Assembly (NCBI RefSeq): GCF_020497125.1 | Contig: NC_059087.1 | Span: 16,029,925-16,093,924 of the forward strand | Source of the DNA: Mauremys mutica | Taxonomy: Eukaryota; Chordata; Testudines; Geoemydidae | Direction: 5' to 3' | DNA: 64,000 nt | Shown: positions 25,735-37,900 of the stretch, piece by piece | How positions within the stretch are numbered: the first letter of the stretch is position 1 | Layout of the letters: every line of letters starts with the position of its first letter | Notes under the pieces: model-generated | Databases searched by the model: none | Seen by the model: only the letters and a program-made list of their open reading frames with translations | Told to the model about the DNA's origin: nothing | Program-made: the position numbers and the translations under genes

Positions 25735-25918
25735 TTACACTGAAATTTCATAGGTTGTTCCACCAACACCAGACACCTTCTTAACGTTTGAGTGTCTAGC
25801 AGGACTGACCGGGGCCCCCTGGGAACTTGACGTTGAACCCAGTCGACAATCTGCCCTGGAAATTCCTTTTGGCTGTCCATTTATTTTACTGTGAGGTGTC
25901 TTCAGCTGCATGTCCTCC
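25735..25918 (-). CDS. ZDHHC8: ZDHHC8 exon 11 (C-terminus with PDZ-ligand-like end)
   Basis: 184 nt: one base completing the split Arg codon, 60 codons, then TAA at 25735-25737. It encodes [20 protein letters not shown], a variable Ser-rich stretch, then [16 protein letters not shown]. QLKTPxSKxNGQ and [15 protein letters not shown] are shared by ZDHHC5 and ZDHHC8. The terminal hydrophobic valine makes a PDZ-binding tail, which in the family links the enzyme to PDZ scaffolds. Acceptor TTTTGTTGCAG. The most obvious open frame here is a different reading of the same strand, so this exon is easily missed; the splice phase and family C-terminus decide it. Confidence 0.96.
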
Positions 25919-28900
25919 CTGCAACAAAATAAATATAAAGCGATCCAGGGTTAGTGATCAAAGTAATGGCAGCCAGAGAGCCAGACAAGCAATTGCCCTT
26001 GTTACTTTATGTCCTGATACAGCAGAACAGTTAAGCATGTGAGTATCCCCACTGAAGTCAATTGGCCTGACGCAAGACACACTGAAATTAGAGACTGTAG
26101 CTTAATTTTGCCTTTGGATCAGGCCCATTGGGATTATTCACATGCTTAAATGCTTTGCTGGATTGGATCTTATTGCGTAAGAAGTTGCTTTTTTGCAAGG
26201 TCTCTTCTGCATTGCTGGCCTTTGCTCAAACTTAATTTTACTTATGTTCAGAAGAAAAACAAGAACTCAGAAAAATCACCTAAGGAAAGGCAGCAGCAAA
26301 ACACTTCTTGTGAAAGAACAGAATGCTGTTACTAATCCCTAAATGGCATAATAAAAGTAAAGCATAAGCCTCTAGGGCCAGATCCTCAACTACAGAGGAA
26401 ACACAGAGTGCAAGTCAGGAAGGGTCGCTTAAAGCTCACGTTTCCATTCCCCTGATCCTGGTACCGTATTAACCAATGCTCACCTTTGCACTTCCTCTAC
26501 TCCATCTATCCTGTTAGAGCAGCCTAAGGGATGCTCTAAGTTATGATGGTCTGCAAAGGCCTCAAGGGAGCTGAAACACAACCCAGGGTAACATAGCCCA
26601 GGGTGCATGAGCCAGGCCCCTTTTTCCTGCTGTGCCAGCAGCGGTACAAGAGTTCCCATGTCACTCAACAGAAAATCACCCTTCCATCAGGCTGACCCCT
26701 CCTGCAATGGGTAAGATGGCTTTAAGGCTGCACTGTAGAATCTGGCCCTTACAGAGCAATTATGACAGATATGATTAAGGATCTTTATGAAAGAAATTAC
26801 CATTTTGAAAAGGTTAACATATGTCAAAGTAGGGTGTAAATCCTTTGTCCATCACAATCCAGTAGCCCTCAGGTAAGGCATAAATGGAGCATGAATGGAA
26901 TATGCTGAAACAAACAAGGTTAGTTTGCACTCTAAGGCAGATTCTTTTCCTTGGCTGCTCCTAATGTCAGTCCCATCAATCTATCAATTTCTCAACACTA
27001 TCTTTCCGGGATGAGATGAGACGGCTTTATAGGCAAGGAAATGGTTGACTCTTGTATATGGCCAGATTGTGTCATTGAATTTTAAAGAGAATGCCCAGCT
27101 AATTTCAATAGGGAGTGCTGTTTTTAAAAAGTCAATGATATTGAACATGCGTACAAAGTATTTTTTCCTGTCCCCGTCTAATGGCTAGTCTATGTAGAGG
27201 ATAACAGCCAATTACCAGCTCACTGAGTTACTACTTTAACTCAAGTGGGAGAGATATCTACAACTGGTGTTGAAGGTCCCAGGTTCAAACTCTGCTGATG
27301 ACCTGTGGCTAAGGGTGTATAATGTGATGGTGTGTACACTTACTGTCCTTCCCAAAACAGAGATGGAGGAATTTTTCTTGCTTTCATCAGTATTTTCACT
27401 TAGAGTCAGATACAAAGTCCATTGATACGAACTGGACTAGTTACACTGACTTCAGTAATCTTTGGATCACCCCCTTGGTATCTCTGCTTGGAGTCTTTTA
27501 GACAGGGCCGGCTCCAGGCACCAGCCCAGCAAGCAGCTGCTTGGGGCGGCCAACAGTGAGGGGCAGCACGTCTGGGTCTTCGGCAGCAATTTGGTGGAGG
27601 GTCCCTCAGTCCCTCTCGGAGCGAAGGACCAGCCGCCGAATTGCCACCGAAGACTGAAGCAGCGGCGGTAGAGCTGCAGAACGCGATCATGGCTTCTTCT
27701 TTTTTTTCTGCTTGGGGCGGCAAAAACCCTGGAGCCGGCCCTGCTTTTAGATCCCAGCTACACTACAAAAATGTCCCCTGTTTTGAAGCAATTTTATAAT
27801 CATGAATCTTTAAACATGATTTCTTCTTTTAATATATGCTATCAGTGTGGATGGAGCATAAGTTTCATCTGACCCATTCTTAAGGCTAGGTTACTACATA
27901 TGTGCTCACTACATGTACTTATTGTAGCAAAACTACCTTGTGTCAAGAACATATTTTAAAAGGAATGTGGTATTCACACTATGGGACAATCTGCAAGCCA
28001 AGACAATTTTAATTGGTTTAGAACATGGCCCACTCTGCATGGAAGCAAAGCATTTAGATGGCAGCACAAGGTAGGATTTATTGCACCCAACTGATGAGCC
28101 TTAACTTCACACTGCCACCATATGCTCTCTCAACTGGCCCAAAGTTTCCCAGGATGGAGAAGCAGGGATTCATCTGGCACCTGGTATGGATGTTCTGCCC
28201 TGGAGCTAAAAAAGCGGCTCCAATATCTCGTGCCAACCGAAGTTCTGCTACACACTTAGGCTGTGCCTGCACTAAAGAACCAAACTATAGGTAACTGAAC
28301 TGGCAGGACACCACAAGTGCAACTACCAGCATAAGTGTCCATGCAGGTTTGACTGAAGTTCTGTCCACATTAGTGTTGCAATGCTCCATCGCAGTCTCAT
28401 TACCCTGCAGGTATCCCACCGTTCCCAGAATAGCTCCCTGAAGCACTGGCTCCTCACAGATTTTAAAAGGCTTCTGGGAGGGAGCCCAGGAAATTATGGG
28501 AGATTTCCTGTAAGTCCCTGGGTACCAAAGCTATTTCTTGTTACTTTTTTAAAAATGGAAGCCAGGTTGAACATTTGCTCCTGATTCTTGCTTGTCAAAA
28601 AGCTTATCAGAAGCTCCTGCAGAAACACAGATGTGATTTAAAGGCCAATGTCCCTGATCTTCTGTAAAAAGTAAACACAAAAGTCTTCACCTGCTCAGTG
28701 GAGCTCAGCAGTGGAGCACAGCCCCAGAGGAAATGAAATGGTTAAAGAAAATTGAGGGAACATGAAGTGCTCACGTGCACAAGATCATGTATTTCCTGAG
28801 AACTTAATTTCTCTGATCTAAGTCCCTTGATAGATTTTAGCTCAGTAATTCCCAGTTGCTCCCTCTTCCTCCACTCAGTATCACTGGGCACTTTCTATCA

Positions 28901-31900
28901 GTACCTCCTGCTGAACCAGCAGTATGTTAGAGGAAAGCCAAGTAAGGCAGAATAGGCTGGATTGTTCATTCCTTCTTCTCTAGGCATAGCTTTAAGCCAT
29001 CTTTGCACTGCCCTGATTCTGGCCCTGATCTTATGATGCAATTAATGCCCTATGGTTGCTCTAAAATGGACTGGCTTGTATTGACTGACCCTTTGTAGGC
29101 CATTTCGCTGGCAGAGAATAATAGCAGGAGTGCAGTACATTCCAGACATGTTCCTTGTGTTGTTTGAACAGTGCCTATCACAATGGGGCCCTGCGCCTCT
29201 GAGAGCTACTGCAATAATAAAAATGGAGGAGGGGACCAGCATAGAACAGTTACTCCAGTCCTATATTGGCCAGAGAACCTCCTCCCAATATGTGGGTTCT
29301 CTGTGGTACACAAAGCAGCTGCTTCCTAAGGGGAAATCAGGGATGTTCCCAGTATATATTTTCCTTAAAGTTGCTTGTCAGCATCTGAATCCCTTGCTCC
29401 CCAAAATCTGTATTCCCAACTTTAGTGCAAGCTACTTAAAAACGAAATTCTGCATTCATTACACCATGTCAATCTTACTGAAATGCGAAGGATTACATAG
29501 GGCCTAAATCAGCATTGAATTTGGTTTCAATAGTCCAATTTCTTCTTATCATGTAGCATAAGGGATCTGAGGATCTCCTTCATGAAACATGAGAGACAGG
29601 AGTTGGGAGAAAGTGGAGGAGGGGTATTAGCTCTGCAGTGCTGCTGTCATGGGAGGTAGCGCATTAGATGTATGCAGAGTTACTAGCACAGAACTCCTGC
29701 TGCAGCTTGACTCTTGTAGCCTAAACATTTCAAATGTATTGATTTTTATGCTTGACTTTGGGCACCATCTAGGCACCTAAATGGAAATGATTCATTTTCA
29801 GATGTGCTGAGTACCTGTAACTCCCTTTAACCTCAAATGGAAGTTATGGGTGCTCAACCTATTTGGAAAAAAAATTAGTCAGTCCACTTGTACTGCATTT
29901 AGCATTTCTGAAAACTGCAGAGATCTAACCTGGAGTGAATTTACAGAAACTATACCACTTGCCCCTAAGGTGACAGCTGTGTGATCAACAAGAGACAGAG
30001 ACCAATGTGATGCAAACAGCTGTTGTATCAGCATCTTCCCTCCCCACCCCATATGCTAATTACCATAGCAGCAACTGGCATCTTTGGGGCTCAAACTGAG
30101 GGCAGAGTTGGAAGGGAAAACAGACAGTTCCTGTTACTAAAATAAAACCATTAGTTTAATATATATGAAAAGAAGAGAAAAGGACAGAAGTGTCTTCTTG
30201 CTGAATGTTCACTATTCTGCCACTGAGAAAATCATTTTAACAACTACAATTCACTAATAGGCTTTGGAGAAACACGGGATTTTAGGGCAAGGGCAGTAAT
30301 GTTTCTGCACTGTTTCAATGGCTTTCTTTAAATTAGTGCTGGATTGTGTAATCTGGAAACTAACCAGAGGGCATGACAGAGGGCACAAAACATCAGATAC
30401 GGAAAAAAGATGTACTTCCCTGATGCACAGAATTAGATCCTTCCATCATGCACTCATAGAATCATAGAATGTCAGGGTTAGAAGGGACCTCAGGAGGTCA
30501 TCTAGTCCAACTCCCTGCTCAAAGTAGGACCAATTCCCAACTAAATCATCCCAGCCAGGGCTTTGTCAAGCCTGACCCTAAAAACCTCTAAGGATGGAGA
30601 TCCCACCACCTCCCTAGGTAACCCATTTCAGTGCTTCACCACTCTCTGAGTGAAAAAGTTTTTCCTAATATCCAACCTAAACCTCCCCCACTGCAACTTG
30701 ACACCAATATCCAACCTAAACCTCCCCCACTGCAACCTGAGACTCAGCTGAAGTGATTACAGTATGGGCTGCATATTGTGAGGTCTTTTCAGACCTTCAA
30801 ACTCAAGGCGCATATTTTCCCCAAGGAAGAGAGAGAACCACATGTGACTGATGCTAGCATTTCAGGAAACTGCTCAGATACCAGTTATCCATGCTCTTAT
30901 TCATATCAAGCCCCAATCTGAAACCCTCCATTCTTCTGCAGAACCATTATAGCATGGGAAGTGGTGCTACAAGCTTCCCAGATGCCGCCTGCCAGCTAGC
31001 GTCAATTCTGTTTTACAGGGACCACCTCCATGATGAAATTAATTCAGGCTACAGGGCTGTTCATTTCTGGGTCTTTCTGCTGAAACTCATCATGAGGTGA
31101 CAGCTGTGATGGTCAAAAAAGATGGGATTGATTTATTTATTAAAACAGCATTTACTTGGTATTTTTAAAGAAACTCACTCTTTGCCATGCTCCCTGCCTC
31201 TTATTCTTTCCTTTTGGGGGAGCATTTGTACAATAGATTTACTGGCAAGGATGTCTGCAGAAAGCAGATTTCAAAGTGATAACTGCAAGTATTCAAGGAA
31301 GCCAAATTATAAATTCTCACCTGCAAGTGCTCGCATAGTCAACCAGTCAGGAAACAGAAACAATATTATGGAGTTATCTGACTAATCACAACAATAAAAA
31401 GAGGTTATCAACTGTTTATAGTCAAGCCATATTTTTAAAGACTTCTCCAAAGAGCTCAAATATGTTCAAATAAATACGTGAGGAAATTCAATCAATAATC
31501 TGTTCAGTGATATGCCCCACTGATTCAGAACAATCTAAATTAATTTATTCCATTATTTGTTAAATCATCTCTACTAAGAAAGTGAAGGAAGGCCAATTTC
31601 ACTTAGTCCGTTTTTGAATGAAAATATACTTTTACATAGAAATAGACCAGTATCTCCACTATAGGTCAGAAGAGTAACAAGACCATCATCTGTATCCAAT
31701 ATCTCATACAAGCAATATAAAACAATCTAATTTTAAATTGCTACACATGCAAACCAGATTTTACAAAACAGTTTGGGCAAATTATCTGACTTGAATGAAG
31801 AGTCACACTGCTATAGGAGTTTAATATCATTGCTTGGACCTCACTGGCCCAATCAATCACTGCACCCACCTTCATGAATAAGGCTACGTTTTAGTCACAG

Positions 31901-34900
31901 GTATTTGTAGTAAAAGTCACGGACAGGTTACGGGCAGTAAACAAAAATTCACGGGCCAGTGACCTGTCCATGACTTGTACTATATACCCCTGACTAAATC
32001 TTGGGTGCTCTGGGATGGGGGCAGCTGGGGGCTCTGCAGGTGATTTGGGTGGGGGAGGCTTGGGTGCTCGAGAGGGAGGCGGCCTGGGGGCATCATAGGG
32101 GTTCTGGGGGAGCAGCAGCGCACGGCCCAGGACCCCCGCTGGTGCTGCGGGGGAAGGAGGGGGGACAGCAGCATGCGACCCTGGACCCTTGCTGCTGCTG
32201 CGGTGGGATGGATGACGGCTCACAACCTAGGACCCCCCACTGCAGCTGTTGGGGAGGGGAGGCACCATGGCCCGACACTGTTCCAGCAGCAGCTGGTGTG
32301 GCTGGCCCAGGGGATGCCCGAGCTGCTCAGGTGGCCTTGGTGCCAGATGCTGCAAAAGTCACAGAGGTCCCAGAAAGTCACGGAATATGTGACTTCCGTG
32401 ACCTCTGTGACAGACTCGCAGCCTTAATCATGAACAATCCATTTGTGGACAAGAGGAATGAACTGAGAATTAACAGTTCAGTAAATCAAGAGGAAAATAT
32501 TTTTTGAATTAAAAGAGGAATGGCTTTGGGGAGGAAACACTTTATTTATGGACAATCCAAATAATTTATGGGATATAGCTAAAAGTATAACCGTAACATA
32601 TATAAATAATAAAATAAATAAGTTTTCACACAGAATTTTTCCTTCCTTATGCCAGCAAGATACAGCAAGGTGTGGGCAGATTCTAATTGAATCTACAGTG
32701 CTCTTTAATCACCAATTCCACATTATTGGGCCCCCAGAATAATCATTAAGAGCCAGATTTTACAATCCTTACTCACAGTGAGTAACACTTTATGCTGCCA
32801 GCAGTCCTAAAGTAGAAGGCAATACTCAGCGTGGGTACGAGTGGCAGAATCAGCCCCATAACTTTAAAATAATTATCTAATTCATTCAATTAATTATCTA
32901 ATTCGTTCAATTAAACACTTGTTTATGCCTAACTCTGTAAAAACTTTACAACTTCATTTAATCAAGACATTCCACATTATAAAATTTAAACTCTTCTTTC
33001 ACCAAAAAGTGTTATTCAAGCTCAATCATTTGTATAAAATGTTAGAGTCAATACTCCACCATTACTGGAACATGTTATCAAGAAAAAGAAGAAGGCCTTT
33101 AACGAAGCACTTCAGTCTACTGAAACTCCTTATTACAACCTACAGCCTGAGTAATAACAAATGAACAAATGTTCAGTGATGGTAAGGTTGTTATGAGACC
33201 CAGAACTAAAGAGCTACCCACGCACATCTCAATGCCTGCTATTTTTTAAGCAAACAAGTAAGCTGAGTCCTGACAATTAATAACTGCTATTGTACTCGCC
33301 TGCAAGCACGACCGTGTTACTTACAAGCTATTTAAGCAATCCATACCTTTGTGCTCCCACAGATTGCACCTCCGTTATTTCCACAGTGTTAACAAATGAG
33401 ACAGCCTTTGGACCTCCATAAGAGGGTGACCTAGGCATCCCTGTAGGGGATGATGGGACATGATGGCCTGGTGACTTGTAGGAGCCATTGCTCATCCTGC
33501 CTTGTAGTGCCTGATGGGACTGGACATTGTTATTGGCTAGATCAGCTTGAAGGGAAGTTGTGGAAGTCCTTGGTGCCCTGGCCATTGCACTTGAGAGGGA
33601 AGACACCGAGGACTGCAGTATAGGGTTCCTTGTGCTAAAACTGGTCGCAGTCATCAAATTGTCTCTGGAGCCATATCTCATCACCATGCTGCGAGGGTCT
33701 TCAGACAGCGCGCTGACTTGTTGAAGGCTGTAAGAGCTAGGAGTGTCATACACACCCGAGTCTGCAAACACCGAATCTGGGTGTGAGAGGAGGAGCTTCT
33801 CCCTCTCTTCCATTTCTTTCCTCTCCTGGATGGATGCCATGATGGTTTTTGAAAGGTTGTCGTAACGGACGGGAGAGGGGTCCCGCTGGTGCGGCGCTGG
33901 GCCCCCCAGCACCGGGCTGAAACTCTGTGGACCCTGGCGCTGCAGCTCGCTCCCCCGTAGGTGGCACATTTTGGCTGACAAATATGGCGAATGGTACCCC
34001 ACGGAGCCAACAGCAGAATGGGCTATGCATTTCCTCCCGGAGGGGGACATGGAGTTTAGCAAACTGTCATAAGACAGACTTCCATTTCTGTTTGACAGGG
34101 AGTTGGGGGAAAAGATGCTTTTGTAGGGGGTGGAAGCAGCCCCTTCTGATTTTATTGGATGCAGTGGCACTTTGTCTGTCCCTCTCCTGCTGGCAGACTT
34201 CAAGCTCAGGGATCGCGAATTGACAGCGAAGGAGTCTATCTGGAGTGGGGAGGACTGATAAGTCTTGTGAAGCGAGCTCTTCCTGTAGTTTGGGATGTCC
34301 AGGTTGGGCTCCGATTGATAATCAAGACTCTGGTTATTCTCTTCAATCAAAACTCCTTGCTTGTGTCCCTCCTGCATGGTGATCTAAAACAGAGATGAGT
34401 ATGAGAGAGGGAAGGCACCCTATGACAGAACACAGCACTGATTTGCTTCTCCTGGTGAGTGAGAAGTGCATAGTGAGAACAGAGCTGGGAATCGGGTTGT
34501 CTCAAATTCTCAGCCCAGATCTGATACAGATTCATTCTATGTGTTTAGAAGTGTCACTTACCCGTGCATCAGATTCCTCACCTGCAACACAGTGATAATA
34601 ATTTACCTCAGAGGTGAGAAGGGTTAACTCATATTTGTTACATGGTAAGTATTACTGATCGTAATAAATATGCCGAGGAGCGAGCACTGACAGTTGCAAC
34701 AAAGCCCTTTGCAAAGAGAGGTGACCACCCCTTTCAGACCAAACCCCTGTCAAAGTAGGTCAGATTTTGACTGGACAACATTGACCTTGGAAAACGTTGT
34801 CCCTACAGATTAGAAATAAAATTTTCCAAGAGTAGCTTCCAGTTTCTGGAGCCTCCATTTTGGAGAGCCCAGCCACACACACTTTGGGCTAACTTTAAAG

Positions 34901-37900
34901 GTGCTGAGCATCCCAGATTCCTACTGACATCGAATGATGGGACAAGTGCTGAATGATTCTGAAATATAGGCCAAAGCTCATTGAAGTTGAGAGGCCACAA
35001 ACTGAGCCACCCTCAGTCAAAGGTCACTTTCAAAAGTTTTGGCTTTGATGCAGATGTGAGGGAGTTTTTCCCATTTCATGTGCTGTGTGGGAGAGAGTTC
35101 TATATCAGACAAGGAAACATAAACCCCATGTTTTATTTATATACATCAAAACCATGAAGAAAACCCCTCTGTTGTAAGCATCCACTTTAAAGTATATGTA
35201 AGATTGCCTCTAATTTTGTTCAAACTTTACTTAAAGGCCATTCTCTGCTAAGCAACTGATTTTGGCTGGTCCCTTATGATAGGTTTCACCACAACTGACA
35301 ATGAATTGGTTATTGGAACTCTGCAAAAAAAAAGAATGATTAGTGAATGCTTATTTAATCAGAAAGGCAATCAATACTGCTCGTATTTTCTCCTTTCCGT
35401 TTTTTTTTAAAAGAAAAGGAAATAATACAAAAAAAGCATAGCTGACAAAAGGGTGCTTTTATACTCATTTTTACTTCAAGGTTGTGTCTTTGAGCTGGAA
35501 GATAGAGAATGTGCATGATAGTTCTCTACCTTCCTCCACCATGGAAATAGACTGGATTCTTCTCTGGAAAAGGGAATGATGGACTCTGCTTAACGGGGAA
35601 GAAATGATGCAAGTGGTTGGCCTATTTCCCCCCACTGGGTGTTCCGCTCTCCCTCCCGCCATTTGTTTTTATTGCTCATGAATGGTGCTAGATTGACAGG
35701 CTGAAGACCAGGAACAGCTCAGAAGTAGCAGCACAATCTTCACACTAGTCCGCTACTGTACTTCAAGCCTGAAGCGAGAGGACAGTTACGCCCAACCCCC
35801 TAGGTGTGGCTTGGTCACCACATCTATTCAGTCCTCTAAAAGTCCAGCAAAGTTGCCAGTTGGTACCAATTTCTGTGATGTGGCCACTTGTCTATTACAA
35901 AGAACGCTAACCTCATTTGACACAGGTCAGTCAGCCTAAGGTGACTTCGTCATCTTAGGCTAAATTGGAACCAGAAACCTAGGAGTTAAAAGATGCTATA
36001 CCCAATTACCAGAACCCCCCGCTCCCCTGGTCTGATTAGAATCTATATTGCAGTACATCCCAAATGGAGAAAAAAGTTTATCCATTGGAGGTTATGTCAG
36101 GCACTGCATCTGGACCTGGAATACTGTCTGTACTGTAGTACCCTGCTTGCACACATCAACATTTCAGGTTAAGCACTAGCTGATGCCTGTAAATATATTT
36201 GGAACTCGCTGGCAAGCCATTTGTCGAGTAATAAAGTGAAGATGAGATAATAAGATTTTGATACAGCCAGCGTGGTGCAGTACTCACATTCTGAAATGCT
36301 CCCCTTCACAAGGCAATTTCTGCCTCATTCTGGGGACAGATCTGGAAAGCATGATTTATAAGTAGATCATGCAGTAAGACTAAAACCTTAAGTTTTTAAA
36401 GCTGGTAAAGAATCAGTGATATCTACAGTGAGCAGACACGGCCTTCATTTTCAAAGTTAAAAGGACATTGCCAAAGCCCCCCTTTGTCCCTATCCCCATC
36501 ACTGCCATTTAGAACAACCCCTTGGAAGCTTGAATCTGACTTCTGTTTCATACTTCTACTACATTCATTTCCTTGATTGCAGGTATACCCTGGATGTTAC
36601 TGTAGGGTGGAAGATGGAGTTGCTACTGAAATTAATTTTAAAGAAAGAGCATTGGGGTATTTGTTTAAGGGGAAATATCCATCCATATATAAACATTTGC
36701 GTGGATTTTGCCAACATACGTGATAGAACAAACCGGTAACTTCTGAGCCTATTTTCCAGGACAGAGTGTCCCTTTAACTGTTATGACCTTAATTTTCTTT
36801 CTGTTAACAGATAATATGAAGGGTCATTTTTTAAAAACTGTAACCCAAGCACTAAAAGTGTGTTAAGGCCGTTCAAATGTACATAATCTTATATTAATTT
36901 TAACAACAATATATGCCCACAAGGAATTCTTTTAAAGCTCTTTTTTGCTTTGTGAGCTTACATGCTCAGGCATCACCAGAGCACGTCATCTGTTGGCCTA
37001 AAGGACACAAGCAGACACAAACCACTATTGACATGAATGGGAACTGGCTTTCATGTCCATGGAAGCTGATGGGAGTTGAGAGTTCTCAGGATCAGGTTCA
37101 AAATTTGGTAAAGCCAATGGGCACATTTTTCCGTAGGGCATCATGACAATTGCAATAGTACTGAAAAAAAAAAGGTGGTTTCACACAGAAAGTACTGTAC
37201 ATTCCGAGTGTGAAACACCAACCTGTACAAATATTGACTTCTGTACTGGAACATTCACAACAGCCTGGAGGTGAGTTCACCATCAGGTTGAAGTAGCCTA
37301 CTGCTTGTTTGGAACAGGTTCTTCTCGACCATTATGACATGCTCACCTGCTCAGCCGCAGCGTGGTAGTGGACTTTGGGATTGTTGCTGAAAGCTGGTCG
37401 ATACTTATACATGGCAGGAGTTGGGGGACTGATCAATTTAGGTGAAAGACCACTCTCTGGAAAAACAAATGTCAACAGACCGTGGGCATGAACAGTATGT
37501 CTAAAATGGCATGTTAATAAATAAGATTACAGAATTGTATATAAACCCCATAAGTATACATGGCAATTTACAAATTGAGCTCCAGTCCTGCAAAGGGTGA
37601 AAACTCTGTGTGTCTGTACTCATGCGCAGAGTCCCACTGCAGTCAATGGAATTCCACATGGAAGTAGCTACACGCATGGCTGTAACTCGTTGCAGGATTG
37701 GATAAGTATATGTGACACACTCTGTGGCCCACAGAGCTTACAATCTAAATAAAACAAGGAAAACATAAGACATAATAGGTCCTTGGTAGCTAAAGCCAGA
37801 GTTGCCAACTTACATCTTCCCCCAATTGCAAAATACAGTTGGGTCCAAACTAAATACTCCCACATTCAGGAGTGTTTGGATCTAAAAAGTTAGGATCAGG

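Larger units (their letters stand above)
25919..33346 (-). other. ZDHHC8 intron 10 (7.4 kb) and its repeats
   Basis: The longest complete intron. It holds a palindromic MITE remnant at about 26010-26175 close to the acceptor, a tRNA-like SINE head at about 27225-27310, MITEs at 27503-27743, 28251-28520 (weak) and 31879-32426, a LINE/SINE tail near 29143-29245, a palindromic remnant at 29755-29880 and a CR1 end at 30451-30745. No other exon is seen. Confidence 0.6.

Noticed and set aside
25668..25880. 70-codon minus-strand frame starting [10 protein letters not shown]
   Set aside because: Wrong frame of the last ZDHHC8 exon; the correct frame ends EISV and matches the exon 10 splice phase.
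27225..27310. Functional tRNA gene
   Set aside because: Only box-A-like and box-B-like blocks are visible, with no acceptor stem; kept only as a possible SINE head.
32001..32507. 168-codon plus-strand open frame
   Set aside because: Produced by the GC-rich core of the DNA transposon at 31879-32426.
33681..34223. Alternative-frame and antisense open frames over exon 10
   Set aside because: Shadows of the 1037-nt ZDHHC8 exon with its GC-rich codons.
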